This document shows, one piece after another, positions 47,985-57,567 of a DNA stretch of 64,000 nt (position 1 is the stretch's first letter; every line of letters starts with the position of its first letter). The DNA comes from Alloyangia pacifica (GTDB lineage: Bacteria; Pseudomonadota; Alphaproteobacteria; Rhodobacterales; Rhodobacteraceae): positions 186,001 through 250,000 of the forward strand of contig NZ_JAIVKX010000004.1 in NCBI RefSeq assembly GCF_020524285.1, in the 5' to 3' direction. The notes under the pieces are model-generated. The model searched no databases. It was not told the DNA's origin and saw only the letters and a program-made list of their open reading frames with translations. Made by a program: the position numbers and the translations under genes.

Positions 47985-49151
47985 TCAGCGCATCCTTGCG
48001 CGCAGGATCTCGCCGATCTCGCCCTGCGGGCGAGTGCGGGTGAAGGCCAGCAGCATGCCGACGGCAATGCCGCCCGCGATCAGCGACGAGCCGCCGTAGC
48101 TGACGAAGGGCAGCGTCATGCCCTTGGCGGGCAGCAGGCGCACGGCGACGCCCATGTTGATCATCGCCTGCACGCCGAACATCGCGGCAAGGCCGGTCCC
48201 GGCGAGACGGATGAAGGGATCGCGCTCGCGCATCAGCCGCAGCATCGAGCGCACCACCACCGTGGCGTAGAGCGCGATGATCACCATGACCAGCACCAGC
48301 CCGTATTCCTCGGCGGCGACGGCGATGATGAAGTCGGTATGGGCGTCCGGCAGCGACCATTTCACCTGCCCCTCGCCAACGCCGACGCCGAAGAAGCCGC
48401 CCTCGCGGATGGCGTTGGTGGCGTAGCCGAGCTGGGTGGTGGGGTCGACGTCGGGCGTCAGGAAGCCGTCGATGCGGCGGGCGAAATGCTCGGAGTTGTT
48501 GTAGGCAAAGGTGCCGCCCAGGACCACCAGCCCGGCAAGGCCGAGCAGCAGGACCATCGGCGCGCCGCCGACGAACCACATCACGCCCCAGCCGAAGAGC
48601 ACGAGGCAGGCCTGCCCGAAGTCGGGCTGCAGCGCGAGGGTGATGACGATGGCGCAGGTCAGGCCGAAGGACCAGCTCTTGCCCGGCGGGCCGCCGATCT
48701 CCTGGCTCGCAGCCATCAGCCATGCGGCGACCACGGCGAAGACCGGCTTGAGGAACTCCGAGGGCTGCACCGAGGCAAAGCCCAGCGAGTACCAGCGCAC
48801 CGCGCCCTTGCCGAAGTCGGTCCCCAGGACGGGCAGCGCCAGCAGCGAGGCGAAGGCGAAGGCAAAGCCGATCACCGCCGCGCGGCGCACCATCACCGGG
48901 GTCATCATCGAGGTCAGGAACATCGCGGTCAGCGCCAGCCCACCGAAGAAGGCCTGCCGCTGCACGTAGTGGAAGGGCGCGAAGCCGTTGCGCTCGGCCA
49001 GCGGCGGCGAGGCCGCGAGCCCCAGCAGGATGCCGACCCCGAAGAGCATCAGCACGCAGGACAGCGACCACCTGTCCACCGTCCGCCACCATTTGGGCAG
49101 GACAGGTTCGCCATCGCGCACGGAGACCGCGCCGTAGACCATTTCCGTCAT
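47985..49151 (-). CDS. ftsW: septal peptidoglycan polymerase FtsW
   Basis: A 388-residue SEDS-family membrane protein that polymerises glycan at the septum together with FtsI. About ten membrane helices are visible; conserved loops include QRQAFFGGLALTAMFL, FASVQPSEFLKP and KGMTLPFVSYGGSSLIAGG. The start is taken at the ATG at 49151 (MTEMVYGAV); an in-frame TTG five codons earlier is possible. It precedes murG with a 154-base gap that contains a GC-rich hairpin around a GAAA/TTTC core. Confidence 0.95.
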   Translation of the reverse strand: MTEMVYGAVSVRDGEPVLPKWWRTVDRWSLSCVLMLFGVGILLGLAASPPLAERNGFAPFHYVQRQAFFGGLALTAMFLTSMMTPVMVRRAAVIGFAFAFASLLALPVLGTDFGKGAVRWYSLGFASVQPSEFLKPVFAVVAAWLMAASQEIGGPPGKSWSFGLTCAIVITLALQPDFGQACLVLFGWGVMWFVGGAPMVLLLGLAGLVVLGGTFAYNNSEHFARRIDGFLTPDVDPTTQLGYATNAIREGGFFGVGVGEGQVKWSLPDAHTDFIIAVAAEEYGLVLVMVIIALYATVVVRSMLRLMRERDPFIRLAGTGLAAMFGVQAMINMGVAVRLLPAKGMTLPFVSYGGSSLIAGGIAVGMLLAFTRTRPQGEIGEILRARMR

Positions 49152-49373
49152 GGGAATACCGCTCAATTTGCCTGATAGCCCGGGTTTTCCCGGGTCTTGC
49201 GGCAGAGGCTAGCACCTGCGGTGCCTTTTGGGAAGGGTCACGGCGGCGGCCTCCCCGCGCGTCCGCCGCAGGTGCACGCCGGCGCGGCAGGCCATCTGAC
49301 GACCGTGCGGCCCAAGGCCTGACGCCCCTTGCGACGTCGAGAGCGGGCAGCGGCTGCGCCCGCTCCCGGGGGC

Positions 49374-49682
49374 TCACTTCTTGCCGAGGAACTGGCCGAC
49401 GATCGCGGTCAGCACGCCGCCCCCGGCCGCGCCGCCAAGAAGCTGCCCGATCAGGGCACCGATATCCATGCCGCCCGCGGCGGTGGCCGCATCGGCCGCC
49501 GCCGTCGGATCGCCGCCGCCGAGAAGCGCGCCGATCGCCGAGCCGCCGAGGATGCCGCCGACCGCGCCCGACAGAAGCTTCGGAAGCACCGCCATGCCGA
49601 CGGTCTTGACCACCTGCCCCGCGACGCCCCCGCCGACCATCCCTGCAATTGCCTGAACAATGAGTGCTGCAATACCTTCCAT
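49374..49682 (-). CDS. glycine/alanine-rich protein, 102 aa, unknown
   Basis: A 102-residue protein, MEGIAALIVQAIAGMVGGGV and on, almost all Gly/Ala/Val/Ile/Leu with GxxxG-type spacing and hardly any charge. It could be a membrane or amphipathic-helix protein. The start at 49682 has an AAGGA site ten bases upstream; a longer frame to 49727 is less likely. Downstream is an 8-bp GC stem (49341-49348/49358-49365) without a T-run. It lies inside the dcw cluster between the HI0933 flavoprotein and ftsW. No family recognised. Confidence 0.6.
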   Translation of the reverse strand: MEGIAALIVQAIAGMVGGGVAGQVVKTVGMAVLPKLLSGAVGGILGGSAIGALLGGGDPTAAADAATAAGGMDIGALIGQLLGGAAGGGVLTAIVGQFLGKK

Positions 49683-49905
49683 GAATGCATTCCTTATGGT
49701 TGCGCCGAAAAATATCGGTCGCCTCATGATAGCGTGATGCCGCGGATGCCGTTAGGTAAATTTTGCGCTGTTCATCCCCGGACCGGGAGCGGCGTCAAAG
49801 CCGCCGTCTGGCAGAATGGGAGAGACAGGGGACGACACGTCCCATGCCTTCGCTGCCTCCGGGAAGGTCCACGCCTAGCGCAACGCCCCGGACTGCCTGC
49901 GCCGT

Positions 49906-51078
49906 TCAGCCCGCGCGGCGTTCGGCGATCGCGGTGCCCGCGGCCCAAGCGGAAGACCAGGCCCATTGGAAATTGTAGCCACCCAGCCAGCCGGTGACAT
50001 CGACCGCCTCGCCGATGGCATAGAGCCCCGGGACCGTCTTCGCCTCCATGCTGCGCGAGGACAGCGCCGCGGTCGAGATCCCGCCCGCCGTGACCTCGGC
50101 CTTGGCGTAGCCCTCGGTGCCCGTCGGGTGGAAGGTCAGCTGCGTCAGTGCGCCCGCGACCCGCTCGAGCTCGGCGTCGGAGCTGTTGCCGAGCTCCTTC
50201 TCCAGCACGATCCGGGTCGCCAGCACCTCGGCCAGGCGGTTCGGGAGATGTTCGCTCAGCGCCGCGCGCAGGTGGCTGCGCGGGGCGCGCCGCCGGGCCT
50301 CGCGCAGCAGGTCCATGGCATTGTCGAGCAGCGACAGCACGACGGGCTCGCCCGGTTGCCAGTAGGACGAGACCTGCAGGATCGCCGGCCCCGAGAGGCC
50401 CTTGTGGGTGAACAGCGCGGCCTCGCGGAAGGAGGCCGTGCCGACGCGCGCGGTGACCGGACAGGAGACGCCGGAGATGTCGCGGAAGGCCTGTGCGTCC
50501 GCCCCCAGCGTGAAGGGCACCAGCGCGGGGCGCGGCGTGACGAGAGGCAGGCCGAACCGCTCGGCGATCTGGTAGGCGATGCCGCTCGCCCCCATCTTCG
50601 GGATCGACGGCCCGCCGGTGGCGATGACCATCTGCGGTGCACGGGCCCCGGCAACGCGGAAATGCCCGTCCGCGTGACCGACCTCGCCGATCTGCGTCGA
50701 CAGGCGGATGTCGACTCCGCCGCGGGCGCATTCCTCGAGCAGCATCGCCACCACCTGCCGAGCCGAACCGTCGCAGAAGAGCTGGCCCAGGGTCTTCTCA
50801 TGCCAGGCGATGCCGTAGCGCTGGATCAGTCCCAGGAAGTCCCATTGCGTGTAGCGCGCGAGCGCGGACTTGGCGAAATGCGGGTTCTCCGACAGGAAGC
50901 ACTCCGGCCCGGCGCCCATGTTGGTGAAGTTGCAGCGCCCACCGCCCGAGATCAGGATCTTCTTGCCCGCCTTGTCGGCATGGTCCAGCAGGAGCACGCG
51001 CGCCCCCGCCTGCCCGGCGGTTGCGGCAGCCATCAGACCGGCAGCCCCGGCACCCAGCACGATCACGTCATATTCCAT
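49906..51078 (-). CDS. HI0933-family NAD(P)/FAD-dependent oxidoreductase
   Basis: A 390-residue flavoprotein of the HI0933/YhiN family. N-terminal DVIVLGAGAAGLMAAATAGQ binds FAD, KILISGGGRCNFTN is the family signature, and MVIATGGPSIPKMGASG and LYAIGEAVDVTGWLGGYNFQ are the later cofactor segments. Its physiological reaction is unknown in the family. It lies among dcw genes but shows no link to wall synthesis beyond its location. Confidence 0.9.
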   Translation of the reverse strand: MEYDVIVLGAGAAGLMAAATAGQAGARVLLLDHADKAGKKILISGGGRCNFTNMGAGPECFLSENPHFAKSALARYTQWDFLGLIQRYGIAWHEKTLGQLFCDGSARQVVAMLLEECARGGVDIRLSTQIGEVGHADGHFRVAGARAPQMVIATGGPSIPKMGASGIAYQIAERFGLPLVTPRPALVPFTLGADAQAFRDISGVSCPVTARVGTASFREAALFTHKGLSGPAILQVSSYWQPGEPVVLSLLDNAMDLLREARRRAPRSHLRAALSEHLPNRLAEVLATRIVLEKELGNSSDAELERVAGALTQLTFHPTGTEGYAKAEVTAGGISTAALSSRSMEAKTVPGLYAIGEAVDVTGWLGGYNFQWAWSSAWAAGTAIAERRAG

Positions 51079-51247
51079 GCCCGTCCTCTACGACTCGCGG
51101 ACGGGGGAGAAAAGAGGGCATCGTGGTCCCCTGCCCCCGCGCCCTGCCGGTCGCGAGGGTCACAACACCGCCGACGCGCGCGAGGACTCTTGAAATCGTC
51201 ACCCTTCCGTTACATTTTGTCATGCGATTGTCACATCAGGCAGCCTC

Positions 51248-51916
51248 ATGGCCTTCACCGACCACCCGACGCTCTATCCCAGCAACTGGCTCCGGGACCT
51301 GCACGCGCAGGTGCCGCGCAAGGCGCTGCGCGACATGTGGAACCGGCTGCGCTACGGGCCGGGCGCGCCGCTGTCGGACGAGTTGATCCGGGTCGATGCC
51401 CGCGACGTGAACTACATCTACGCCGGCAAGCGCCCGCTGCGCCGCCAGCAGAGCGGCATGATCCTCGGTGGCAACTGGGACCAGCAGCGCCGCTCGGTCG
51501 AGGACAACCGCAAGCTGCTGAGCTGCCGCATGCATTTCGAGGGCGGCACGCCCTGGCGCGACACGCCGCTGTTCCAGAAGCTGCTGGCCGAGATCGCCCA
51601 GGGCAAGACCCCCGACGAATGCGCCACCGAAGAGCAGCTCGTGGCCCGCTACAAGCGGCTCGACGAGGTCTTCGAAGAGACCCGCCGCCGGGGCCGCCTG
51701 CTGACCCGGGCCGAACTGCCCGAGTATTTCCGCCGCGAACACGGCGGCATCCTGCTGCACGTCGGCCGCGACGGCACGCTGTTGCGCACCGGAGGCGGGG
51801 CACACCGCTTCGCCATCGCCCGCATCCTCGACCTGCCGAAGATCCCCGCGCAGCTCGGCGTGGTGCACCCGCAGGCGTTCTACGGCGGGCTGCTGGCGCC
51901 GATGCGCGACACCTGA
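51248..51916 (+). CDS. unknown protein with a ParB-like motif, 222 aa
   Basis: A 222-residue soluble protein on the opposite strand to the rest of the cluster. I do not recognise a named family. It has an N-terminal YPSNWLRDLHAQVPRKALRD region, a YWD-like region (MILGGNWDQQRRSVEDNRKL) and a C-terminal GRDGTLLRTGGGAHRFAIAR followed by ILDLPKIPAQ, which resembles the G-x-H-R substrate loop of ParB/sulfiredoxin-fold proteins. No signal peptide or membrane segment. It may be a nucleotide- or sugar-related enzyme, but this is a guess. Confidence 0.6.
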   Translation: MAFTDHPTLYPSNWLRDLHAQVPRKALRDMWNRLRYGPGAPLSDELIRVDARDVNYIYAGKRPLRRQQSGMILGGNWDQQRRSVEDNRKLLSCRMHFEGGTPWRDTPLFQKLLAEIAQGKTPDECATEEQLVARYKRLDEVFEETRRRGRLLTRAELPEYFRREHGGILLHVGRDGTLLRTGGGAHRFAIARILDLPKIPAQLGVVHPQAFYGGLLAPMRDT

Positions 51917-51938
51917 CGGCGTGCCGCCGCGCGAGGTC

Positions 51939-53342
51939 TCAGAGCCCCGCGCGCACCTTCTCGGCGAAATCCTCGCCGCGCTTCTCGAAACTGTCGTACT
52001 GGTCGAAGCTCGCCGCCGCGGGCGCCAGCAGAACGACGTCGCCCGGCTGCGCCTCGGCCCGCGCCTGCGCCACCGCGGTGGCCATGTCGGTGCAGACCTC
52101 GGCCTCGACGCCCGGCAGGCCAAGCGCGAAGGTCGCGGCCTCGCGGCCGATCACATAGGCCTTGGTGACATGGGCCAGCCCCGGCGCGAGCCCGGAGAGC
52201 CCGCCCTCCTTCATCAGCCCGCCGCAGATCCAGCGGATGTTCTTGAAGGCCAGCAGCGCCTTCACCGCCGCATCGACATTGGTTGCCTTGCTGTCGTTGA
52301 CGAAGGTCACGCCGCCGGCCTCGGCCACGATCTGGCTGCGGTGCGGCAGACCCTCGAAGCTGTGGAAGGCCGCCTCGATCTGCCGCGGCGCCACGCCGAG
52401 CGCCCGGCAGGCCGCATAGGCGGCGCAGGCATTCTGGTGATTGTGCGCCCCCGGCAGCCCCCTGACGGTGCGCAGGTCGATCGAGGCCACCTGCCGTCCC
52501 TTGCGCCACTCGGTGAGAAAGCCCTTGCGCGCATAGACCAGCCAGCCCGGCCCGGCGAGCTTGGTGCCCGACGACACGCGGATCACCCGGTCGTCGGTCG
52601 GCGCCTCGGAGAGCTGGTTTGCAAGGTAGAGCCCCTCGTGCTCGTCCACGCCGATCACGCAGCGGTCCGGCCCGCCCTCGGCGAAGAGCCGGCGCTTGGC
52701 GGCGAAATAGCCGCCCATGCCGCCGTGCCGGTCGAGGTGGTCGGGCGAGAGGTTGGTGAAGACCGCCACGTCCGGGGTCAGCGACCGCGCAAGATCGGTC
52801 TGGTAGCTCGACAGCTCCAGCACCACGACGCCGCCGTCACCCGGCGGGTCGATGTCGAGCACGCCGCGGCCGATGTTGCCCGCGAGCTGGCTCTCGCGCC
52901 CGGCGCTCTGCAGGATGTGGTGGATCAGCGCCGAGGTGGTCGACTTGCCGTTCGAGCCGGTCACCGCCACCACCCGCGGCGGGGAATCGTACATGTCCCA
53001 ATCCGACCCGGGGCTGGCCAGCGAGCGGAAGAACAGGCCGATGTCATTGTCCACCGGCACGCCCGCCGCCCAGGCGGCGACAATCACCGGGTTCGGCGCG
53101 GGGTAGAGATGCGGGATGCCCGGCGAGACCACCAGCCAGTCGACGCCGTCGAAGCCGCCCGCCCTGGCCAGTTCGCGGCTCTCGAAACCCTCGGCCTCGG
53201 CGGTCTCGCGCGCAGAGGCGTTGTCGTCCCAGACCAGCACCGAGGCGCCGCCCTCGCGCAATGCCCGCGCCGCCGAGAGGCCCGAGCGGCCAAGTCCCAG
53301 CACCGCGACGGTGCGCTCCTCAAAGCCGGATACCGGAATCAT
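51939..53342 (-). CDS. murD: UDP-N-acetylmuramoyl-L-alanine-D-glutamate ligase MurD
   Basis: A 467-residue Mur ligase adding D-Glu. N-terminal [19 protein letters not shown] binds UDP, the ATP loop is [20 protein letters not shown], and [17 protein letters not shown] and [19 protein letters not shown] are late conserved blocks. It converges with the plus-strand unknown gene, 22 bases from its stop. Upstream is a pair of perfect palindromes before mraY. Confidence 0.96.
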   Translation of the reverse strand: MIPVSGFEERTVAVLGLGRSGLSAARALREGGASVLVWDDNASARETAEAEGFESRELARAGGFDGVDWLVVSPGIPHLYPAPNPVIVAAWAAGVPVDNDIGLFFRSLASPGSDWDMYDSPPRVVAVTGSNGKSTTSALIHHILQSAGRESQLAGNIGRGVLDIDPPGDGGVVVLELSSYQTDLARSLTPDVAVFTNLSPDHLDRHGGMGGYFAAKRRLFAEGGPDRCVIGVDEHEGLYLANQLSEAPTDDRVIRVSSGTKLAGPGWLVYARKGFLTEWRKGRQVASIDLRTVRGLPGAHNHQNACAAYAACRALGVAPRQIEAAFHSFEGLPHRSQIVAEAGGVTFVNDSKATNVDAAVKALLAFKNIRWICGGLMKEGGLSGLAPGLAHVTKAYVIGREAATFALGLPGVEAEVCTDMATAVAQARAEAQPGDVVLLAPAAASFDQYDSFEKRGEDFAEKVRAGL

Positions 53343-53414
53343 GCTACTGCCCTCATGCCTGCGATTGCCCTCGCCTCACGGCTAGCGCATCGGCGCGGCA
53401 CGCACCAGAGCGCG

Positions 53415-53460
53415 GCAAATCTCTTCGAAGAGATTTGCACCCTCCTTCGAAGGAGGGTGC
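53415..53460. repeat. two adjacent perfect palindromes between mraY and murD
   Basis: Palindrome A, 53415-53438, has half-site GCAAATCTCTTC; palindrome B, 53437-53460, has half-site GCACCCTCCTTC. Each is 24 bases, perfectly symmetrical, with core CTTCGAAG, and they share two bases. In RNA each can form a stem capped by UUCG. No T-run follows on either strand. Confidence 0.85.
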
Positions 53461-53476
53461 CGCTGCCCTGAGCGCC

Positions 53477-54559
53477 TCAGCGCAGCTTCAGCGTGGCGAG
53501 CCCGATCAGCGCGAGGATCAGCGAGATGATCCAGAAGCGGATGACGATCTGCGGCTCGGCCCAGCCCTTCTTCTCGTAGTGGTGGTGGATCGGCGCCATC
53601 AGGAACACCCGCTTGCCGGTGCGCTTGAAATAGAGCACCTGGATGATCACCGAGAGCGCCTCGACCACGAAGAGACCGCCGACGATGGCCAGCACGATCT
53701 CGTGCTTGGTGGCCACGGCGATGGCGCCGAGCGCACCGCCGAGGGCCAGCGAGCCGGTGTCGCCCATGAAGACCGCCGCGGGCGGGGCATTGTACCACAG
53801 GAATCCGAGCCCGCCGCCGATCAGCGCGGCGGTGAAGATCAGGATCTCGCCGGTGCCGGGCACGTAGTGCACGTCGAGATACTCGGTGAAGTCGGTGCGG
53901 CCCACGGCATAGGCGATGATGCCCAAAGTGCCGCCGGCGATCATCACCGGCATGATGGCCAGCCCGTCGAGCCCGTCGGTCAGGTTCACCGCGTTGGCGG
54001 CGCCGACGATGACGATCATCGCGAAGGGCACGAAGACCCAGCCCAGATCCAGCAGCGCGTTCTTGAACACCGGGAAGGCCAACTGCCCGGTCAGATCGGC
54101 CGGGTGCAGCCAGGCCGCCCAGGTCGCCGCGATGGCGGCGATGGCGAAACCGATCAGCAGGCGGACCTTGCCCGAGACGCCGTCGGTGTTCTGCTTTTTC
54201 ACCTTGGCATAGTCGTCGGCAAAGCCGATGGCCGCGTAGCCCATGGTGACGAAGAGCACCATCCAGACGAAGCCGTTGTCGAGCCGCGCCCAGAGCAGCG
54301 TCGAGGTGAGCAGCGCGCCGACGATGAGCAGCCCGCCCATGGTGGGGGTGCCGGCCTTGACGAAATGCCCCTCGGGACCGTCGGTGCGGATCGGCTGGCC
54401 CTTGCCCTGCCGCTTGCGCAGCACGTCGATCAGCGGACGCCCGAAGAGAAAGCCGAAGATCAGCGCGGTCAGGAACGCGCCACCCGCCCGGAAAGTGATG
54501 TAGCGGAAGAGGTTGAAGACATCGCCGCCGTCACTCAATCCAGTCAGCCAGTAGAGCAT
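53477..54559 (-). CDS. mraY: phospho-MurNAc-pentapeptide transferase MraY
   Basis: A 360-residue integral membrane enzyme that attaches the UDP-MurNAc pentapeptide to undecaprenyl phosphate to form lipid I. About ten membrane segments; catalytic blocks [26 protein letters not shown] and [16 protein letters not shown] with the Asp pair, and [15 protein letters not shown] are clear, as is [15 protein letters not shown]. It follows murF by 18 bases. Confidence 0.96.
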   Translation of the reverse strand: MLYWLTGLSDGGDVFNLFRYITFRAGGAFLTALIFGFLFGRPLIDVLRKRQGKGQPIRTDGPEGHFVKAGTPTMGGLLIVGALLTSTLLWARLDNGFVWMVLFVTMGYAAIGFADDYAKVKKQNTDGVSGKVRLLIGFAIAAIAATWAAWLHPADLTGQLAFPVFKNALLDLGWVFVPFAMIVIVGAANAVNLTDGLDGLAIMPVMIAGGTLGIIAYAVGRTDFTEYLDVHYVPGTGEILIFTAALIGGGLGFLWYNAPPAAVFMGDTGSLALGGALGAIAVATKHEIVLAIVGGLFVVEALSVIIQVLYFKRTGKRVFLMAPIHHHYEKKGWAEPQIVIRFWIISLILALIGLATLKLR

Positions 54560-54577
54560 GAGCCCCGGTCCTTCTTG

Positions 54578-56008
54578 TCAGATAGTGGCGGGCGCATGAC
54601 CCATTTTGTGGATCGCGTCAACCACGCGCGCCAGCGCCATCGACAGCGAGCCCTTCACCAGCACGACATCGCCAGCATCCAGGTCATGCCGCACCCGCTC
54701 GGCCATGGCAGCGCTGGTCTCGGCCCAATGGCCGCGTTTTTCCGGCGGCAGCGCCTGCCAGAGATCGCGCATCAGCGGGCCGACGCAATGCACGATGTCG
54801 ATCTTGGCCATCGACGGGTGCTCGGCCAGCGCCGCGTGCAGCGCGTGCTCCTGCGTGCCCAGCTCCTTCATGTCGCCGAGGTAGGCAATGCGGCGCCCGT
54901 GGTCGACCCGCCCCACCCCGTCCTTCGGTTTCGCCCCGGCGAGCACCTCGAGCGAGGCGCCCAGCGAGGCCGGGTTGGCGTTGTAGGCGTCGTCGATGAG
55001 CTCGAGCGTCAGCTGCGTCTCGACCGGGTCGAGCGTGATGACCTCGCGCAGGCCGCGGCCCGCCCCGGCCTCCCATTGCCCCAGCGCGGTGATCGCCATG
55101 GCCCGGTCGAGCCCCAGCGCGTGCACCACCGCCAGAACACCCATGCCGTTGACGGCAAAGTGACGGCCCGGCACCGCGACCTTGTAGAGCACATGCGTGC
55201 GCCAGGCCCGGCCCTGCGCCACGGTGGTCGCGTCGCAGATGGTGACCTGCTCGACGCGGTGGTGGTTGCCCGCCGCCTCGCCGAAGGTGATCACCTGATC
55301 GGCCTTTGCCTCGGCCATTTCGATGAGCAGCGGCGAGACCTCGAGGTCGCCGTTGACCACGGCGATGCCGCCGGGCTCCAGCCCTTCGAAAATGGCCGCC
55401 TTTTCGCGCGCGATGCCCTCGAGGCTCTCGAAGGCCGCGAGGTGCGCCGGCGCGACGATGGTGATCATCGCCACATGCGGCCGCGCCATGCGCGACAGCG
55501 GCGCGATCTCGCCGGGGTGGTTCATGCCGATCTCGATGACGGCGAAATCCACGTCGGCGGGCATCCGCGCCAGCGTCAGCGGCACGCCCCAGTGGTTGTT
55601 GTAGCTCTTCTCGGCGGCGTGGACGGTGCCCTGCGCGCTCAGAACGGTGCGCAGCATCTCCTTGGTCGAGGTCTTGCCGACCGAGCCGGTTACCGCCACC
55701 ACCTGCGCCCGGGTGCGGGCGCGTGCGGCGCGTCCCAGCGCCTCGAGCCCCTGCAGCACGTCGTCCACCAGCAGCAGCGGCGCATCCTCCGGCACGCCCT
55801 CGGGGATGCGGCTGACGAGGGCAGCCCCCGCCCCCTTCTCGAGCGCCTGCGCCACGAAGTCATGCGCGTCGCGCGCCGCGGTCAGCGCCACGAAGAGATC
55901 GCCCTTCTCCAGCGTGCGCGTGTCGATCGAAACGCCGCTGACGGTCCAGGTGCCGATGGCGCGCCCGCCGGTGGCGCGCGCCGCGTCTTCAGATGTCCAG
56001 AGGGTCAC
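54578..56008 (-). CDS. murF: UDP-MurNAc-tripeptide-D-Ala-D-Ala ligase MurF
   Basis: A 476-residue ligase that adds D-Ala-D-Ala. ATP loop VVAVTGSVGKTSTKEMLR, FAVIEIGMNHPGEIAPL and DDAYNANPASLGASLEVLAG are all typical. Near the C-terminus VLVKGSLSMALARVVDAI is conserved in place. The start overlaps the murE stop by four bases. Confidence 0.96.
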   Translation of the reverse strand: MTLWTSEDAARATGGRAIGTWTVSGVSIDTRTLEKGDLFVALTAARDAHDFVAQALEKGAGAALVSRIPEGVPEDAPLLLVDDVLQGLEALGRAARARTRAQVVAVTGSVGKTSTKEMLRTVLSAQGTVHAAEKSYNNHWGVPLTLARMPADVDFAVIEIGMNHPGEIAPLSRMARPHVAMITIVAPAHLAAFESLEGIAREKAAIFEGLEPGGIAVVNGDLEVSPLLIEMAEAKADQVITFGEAAGNHHRVEQVTICDATTVAQGRAWRTHVLYKVAVPGRHFAVNGMGVLAVVHALGLDRAMAITALGQWEAGAGRGLREVITLDPVETQLTLELIDDAYNANPASLGASLEVLAGAKPKDGVGRVDHGRRIAYLGDMKELGTQEHALHAALAEHPSMAKIDIVHCVGPLMRDLWQALPPEKRGHWAETSAAMAERVRHDLDAGDVVLVKGSLSMALARVVDAIHKMGHAPATI

Positions 56009-57498
56009 AGGCCTCTCCCGTCCAGGGCTGCCACGGCGACGCTCGCCTGCTCGACATCGTCGAAGGGGTAGATGGTGTCGCCGACGATCTGGCCGGTCTC
56101 ATGGCCCTTGCCGAGGATCATCAGCGCATCGCCGGGCTGCAGCAGGTCGACGCCGCGCAGGATCGCCTCGGCCCGGTCGCCAACCTCCAGCGCGCCGGGC
56201 GCGCCCTCGAGCACCTGCGCGCGGATCGAGCCCGGATCTTCCGAGCGCGGATTGTCGTCCGACACGATCACCATGTCGGCATGTTCGGTGGCCGCCGCGC
56301 CCATCAGCGGGCGCTTGCCCGGATCTCGGTCGCCGCCGGCGCCGACGATGGCGATGAGACGACCCATGACGTGCGGGCGCAGCGCCTGCAGCGCGGTCGA
56401 GACCGCATCGGGGGTATGGGCGAAATCGACATAGACCGCCGCGCCATTGTCGCGGGTCGCGGCGAGCTGCATGCGCCCGCGCACGGTCTCCAGCCGTTCC
56501 AGCGCCGGGAACACCTGCTCGGGCTCGGCGCCGCAAGCCAGGGCGAGGCCCGCGGCGAGCGCCGCGTTCTGCCCCTGGAAGCCGCCGATGAGACCGAGGC
56601 GCAGCTGCTGCACGGCCCCGCGCCAATCCAGCCGCAGGTCCTGCCCCGTGGCGTGGAACCGCTGGCCGAGAATGCGCAGGTCGCTGCCCGTCGCCTCGCC
56701 GACCGAGATCACCTCCTGGCCGCGGGCCCGGGCGATGGCCATCATGTCGACGCCGCGGGCGTCATCGATATTGATCACCGCCACGCCCTCGTCGGGCAGC
56801 ACGCGCGCGAAGAGACCGGCCTTGGCCGCGAAATACTCTTCGAAATCCGCGTGATAATCGAGGTGATCCTGGGTGAAGTTGGTGAATCCCGCAGCCTTCA
56901 GCTGCACGCCGTCGAGGCGGCGCTGGTCGAGCCCGTGGCTCGAGGCCTCCATGGCGCAGTGATCGACCCCTGCCTCGGCGGCACCGGCCAGCGCACGGTG
57001 CAGGGTGATCGGCTCGGGGGTGGTGTGCTTGAGCGGCGCCTGCCAGTCGCCCTCGACCCCGGTGGTGCCGAGGTTGATGGCGCGAAAGCCCATGTCCTGC
57101 CAGATGTGGCGCAGGAAGGTGGCGACAGAGGTCTTGCCGTTGGTGCCGGTCACCGCGACGGTGACCTCGGGCTGCCCGCCGAACCAGAGCGCGGCGGCAT
57201 AGGCCAGCGCCTGCCGCGGGTCGGCGGCGATCACCAGCGCGGCCTCGGAGCCGGCCAGCGCCTCGGCGGCCAGCGCCGCGCCCTCGGCATCGGTGAGAAT
57301 GGCGGAGGCGCCCTGTTCCAGCGCCGTGGGGATGAAGGCCGCGCCGTGCACCTTGGTGCCGGGCAGCGCCGCAAAGAGATGTCCCGAGGTCACCTCGCGG
57401 CTGTCGACCGACAACCCCGTCACCCGCGCCTCGCGACCACCCCGTGCGGTCAGTCCCAGCTCGCTGAGGTTCTTGCCCTCTCCAATGACGGCGCCCAT
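56005..57498 (-). CDS. murE: UDP-MurNAc-tripeptide synthetase MurE (meso-DAP adding)
   Basis: A 497-residue ligase that adds the third residue. ATP loop VAVTGTNGKTSVATFLRH; the specificity block VSDDNPRSEDPGSI has the DNPR pattern associated with meso-diaminopimelate rather than lysine. It lies 69 bases after ftsI and overlaps murF. Confidence 0.96.
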   Translation of the reverse strand: MGAVIGEGKNLSELGLTARGGREARVTGLSVDSREVTSGHLFAALPGTKVHGAAFIPTALEQGASAILTDAEGAALAAEALAGSEAALVIAADPRQALAYAAALWFGGQPEVTVAVTGTNGKTSVATFLRHIWQDMGFRAINLGTTGVEGDWQAPLKHTTPEPITLHRALAGAAEAGVDHCAMEASSHGLDQRRLDGVQLKAAGFTNFTQDHLDYHADFEEYFAAKAGLFARVLPDEGVAVINIDDARGVDMMAIARARGQEVISVGEATGSDLRILGQRFHATGQDLRLDWRGAVQQLRLGLIGGFQGQNAALAAGLALACGAEPEQVFPALERLETVRGRMQLAATRDNGAAVYVDFAHTPDAVSTALQALRPHVMGRLIAIVGAGGDRDPGKRPLMGAAATEHADMVIVSDDNPRSEDPGSIRAQVLEGAPGALEVGDRAEAILRGVDLLQPGDALMILGKGHETGQIVGDTIYPFDDVEQASVAVAALDGRGL

Positions 57499-57567
57499 GA
57501 CGGCCCTTTCATCTTTGTATTTCGGATATGCACGGCCCCGAAAAACGGGCCGGAGGCCAGCGCCGGA

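Noticed and set aside
53415-53460. The twin palindromes as intrinsic terminators
   Set aside because: No T-run follows on either strand and the operon appears to continue, so they are reported only as repeats.
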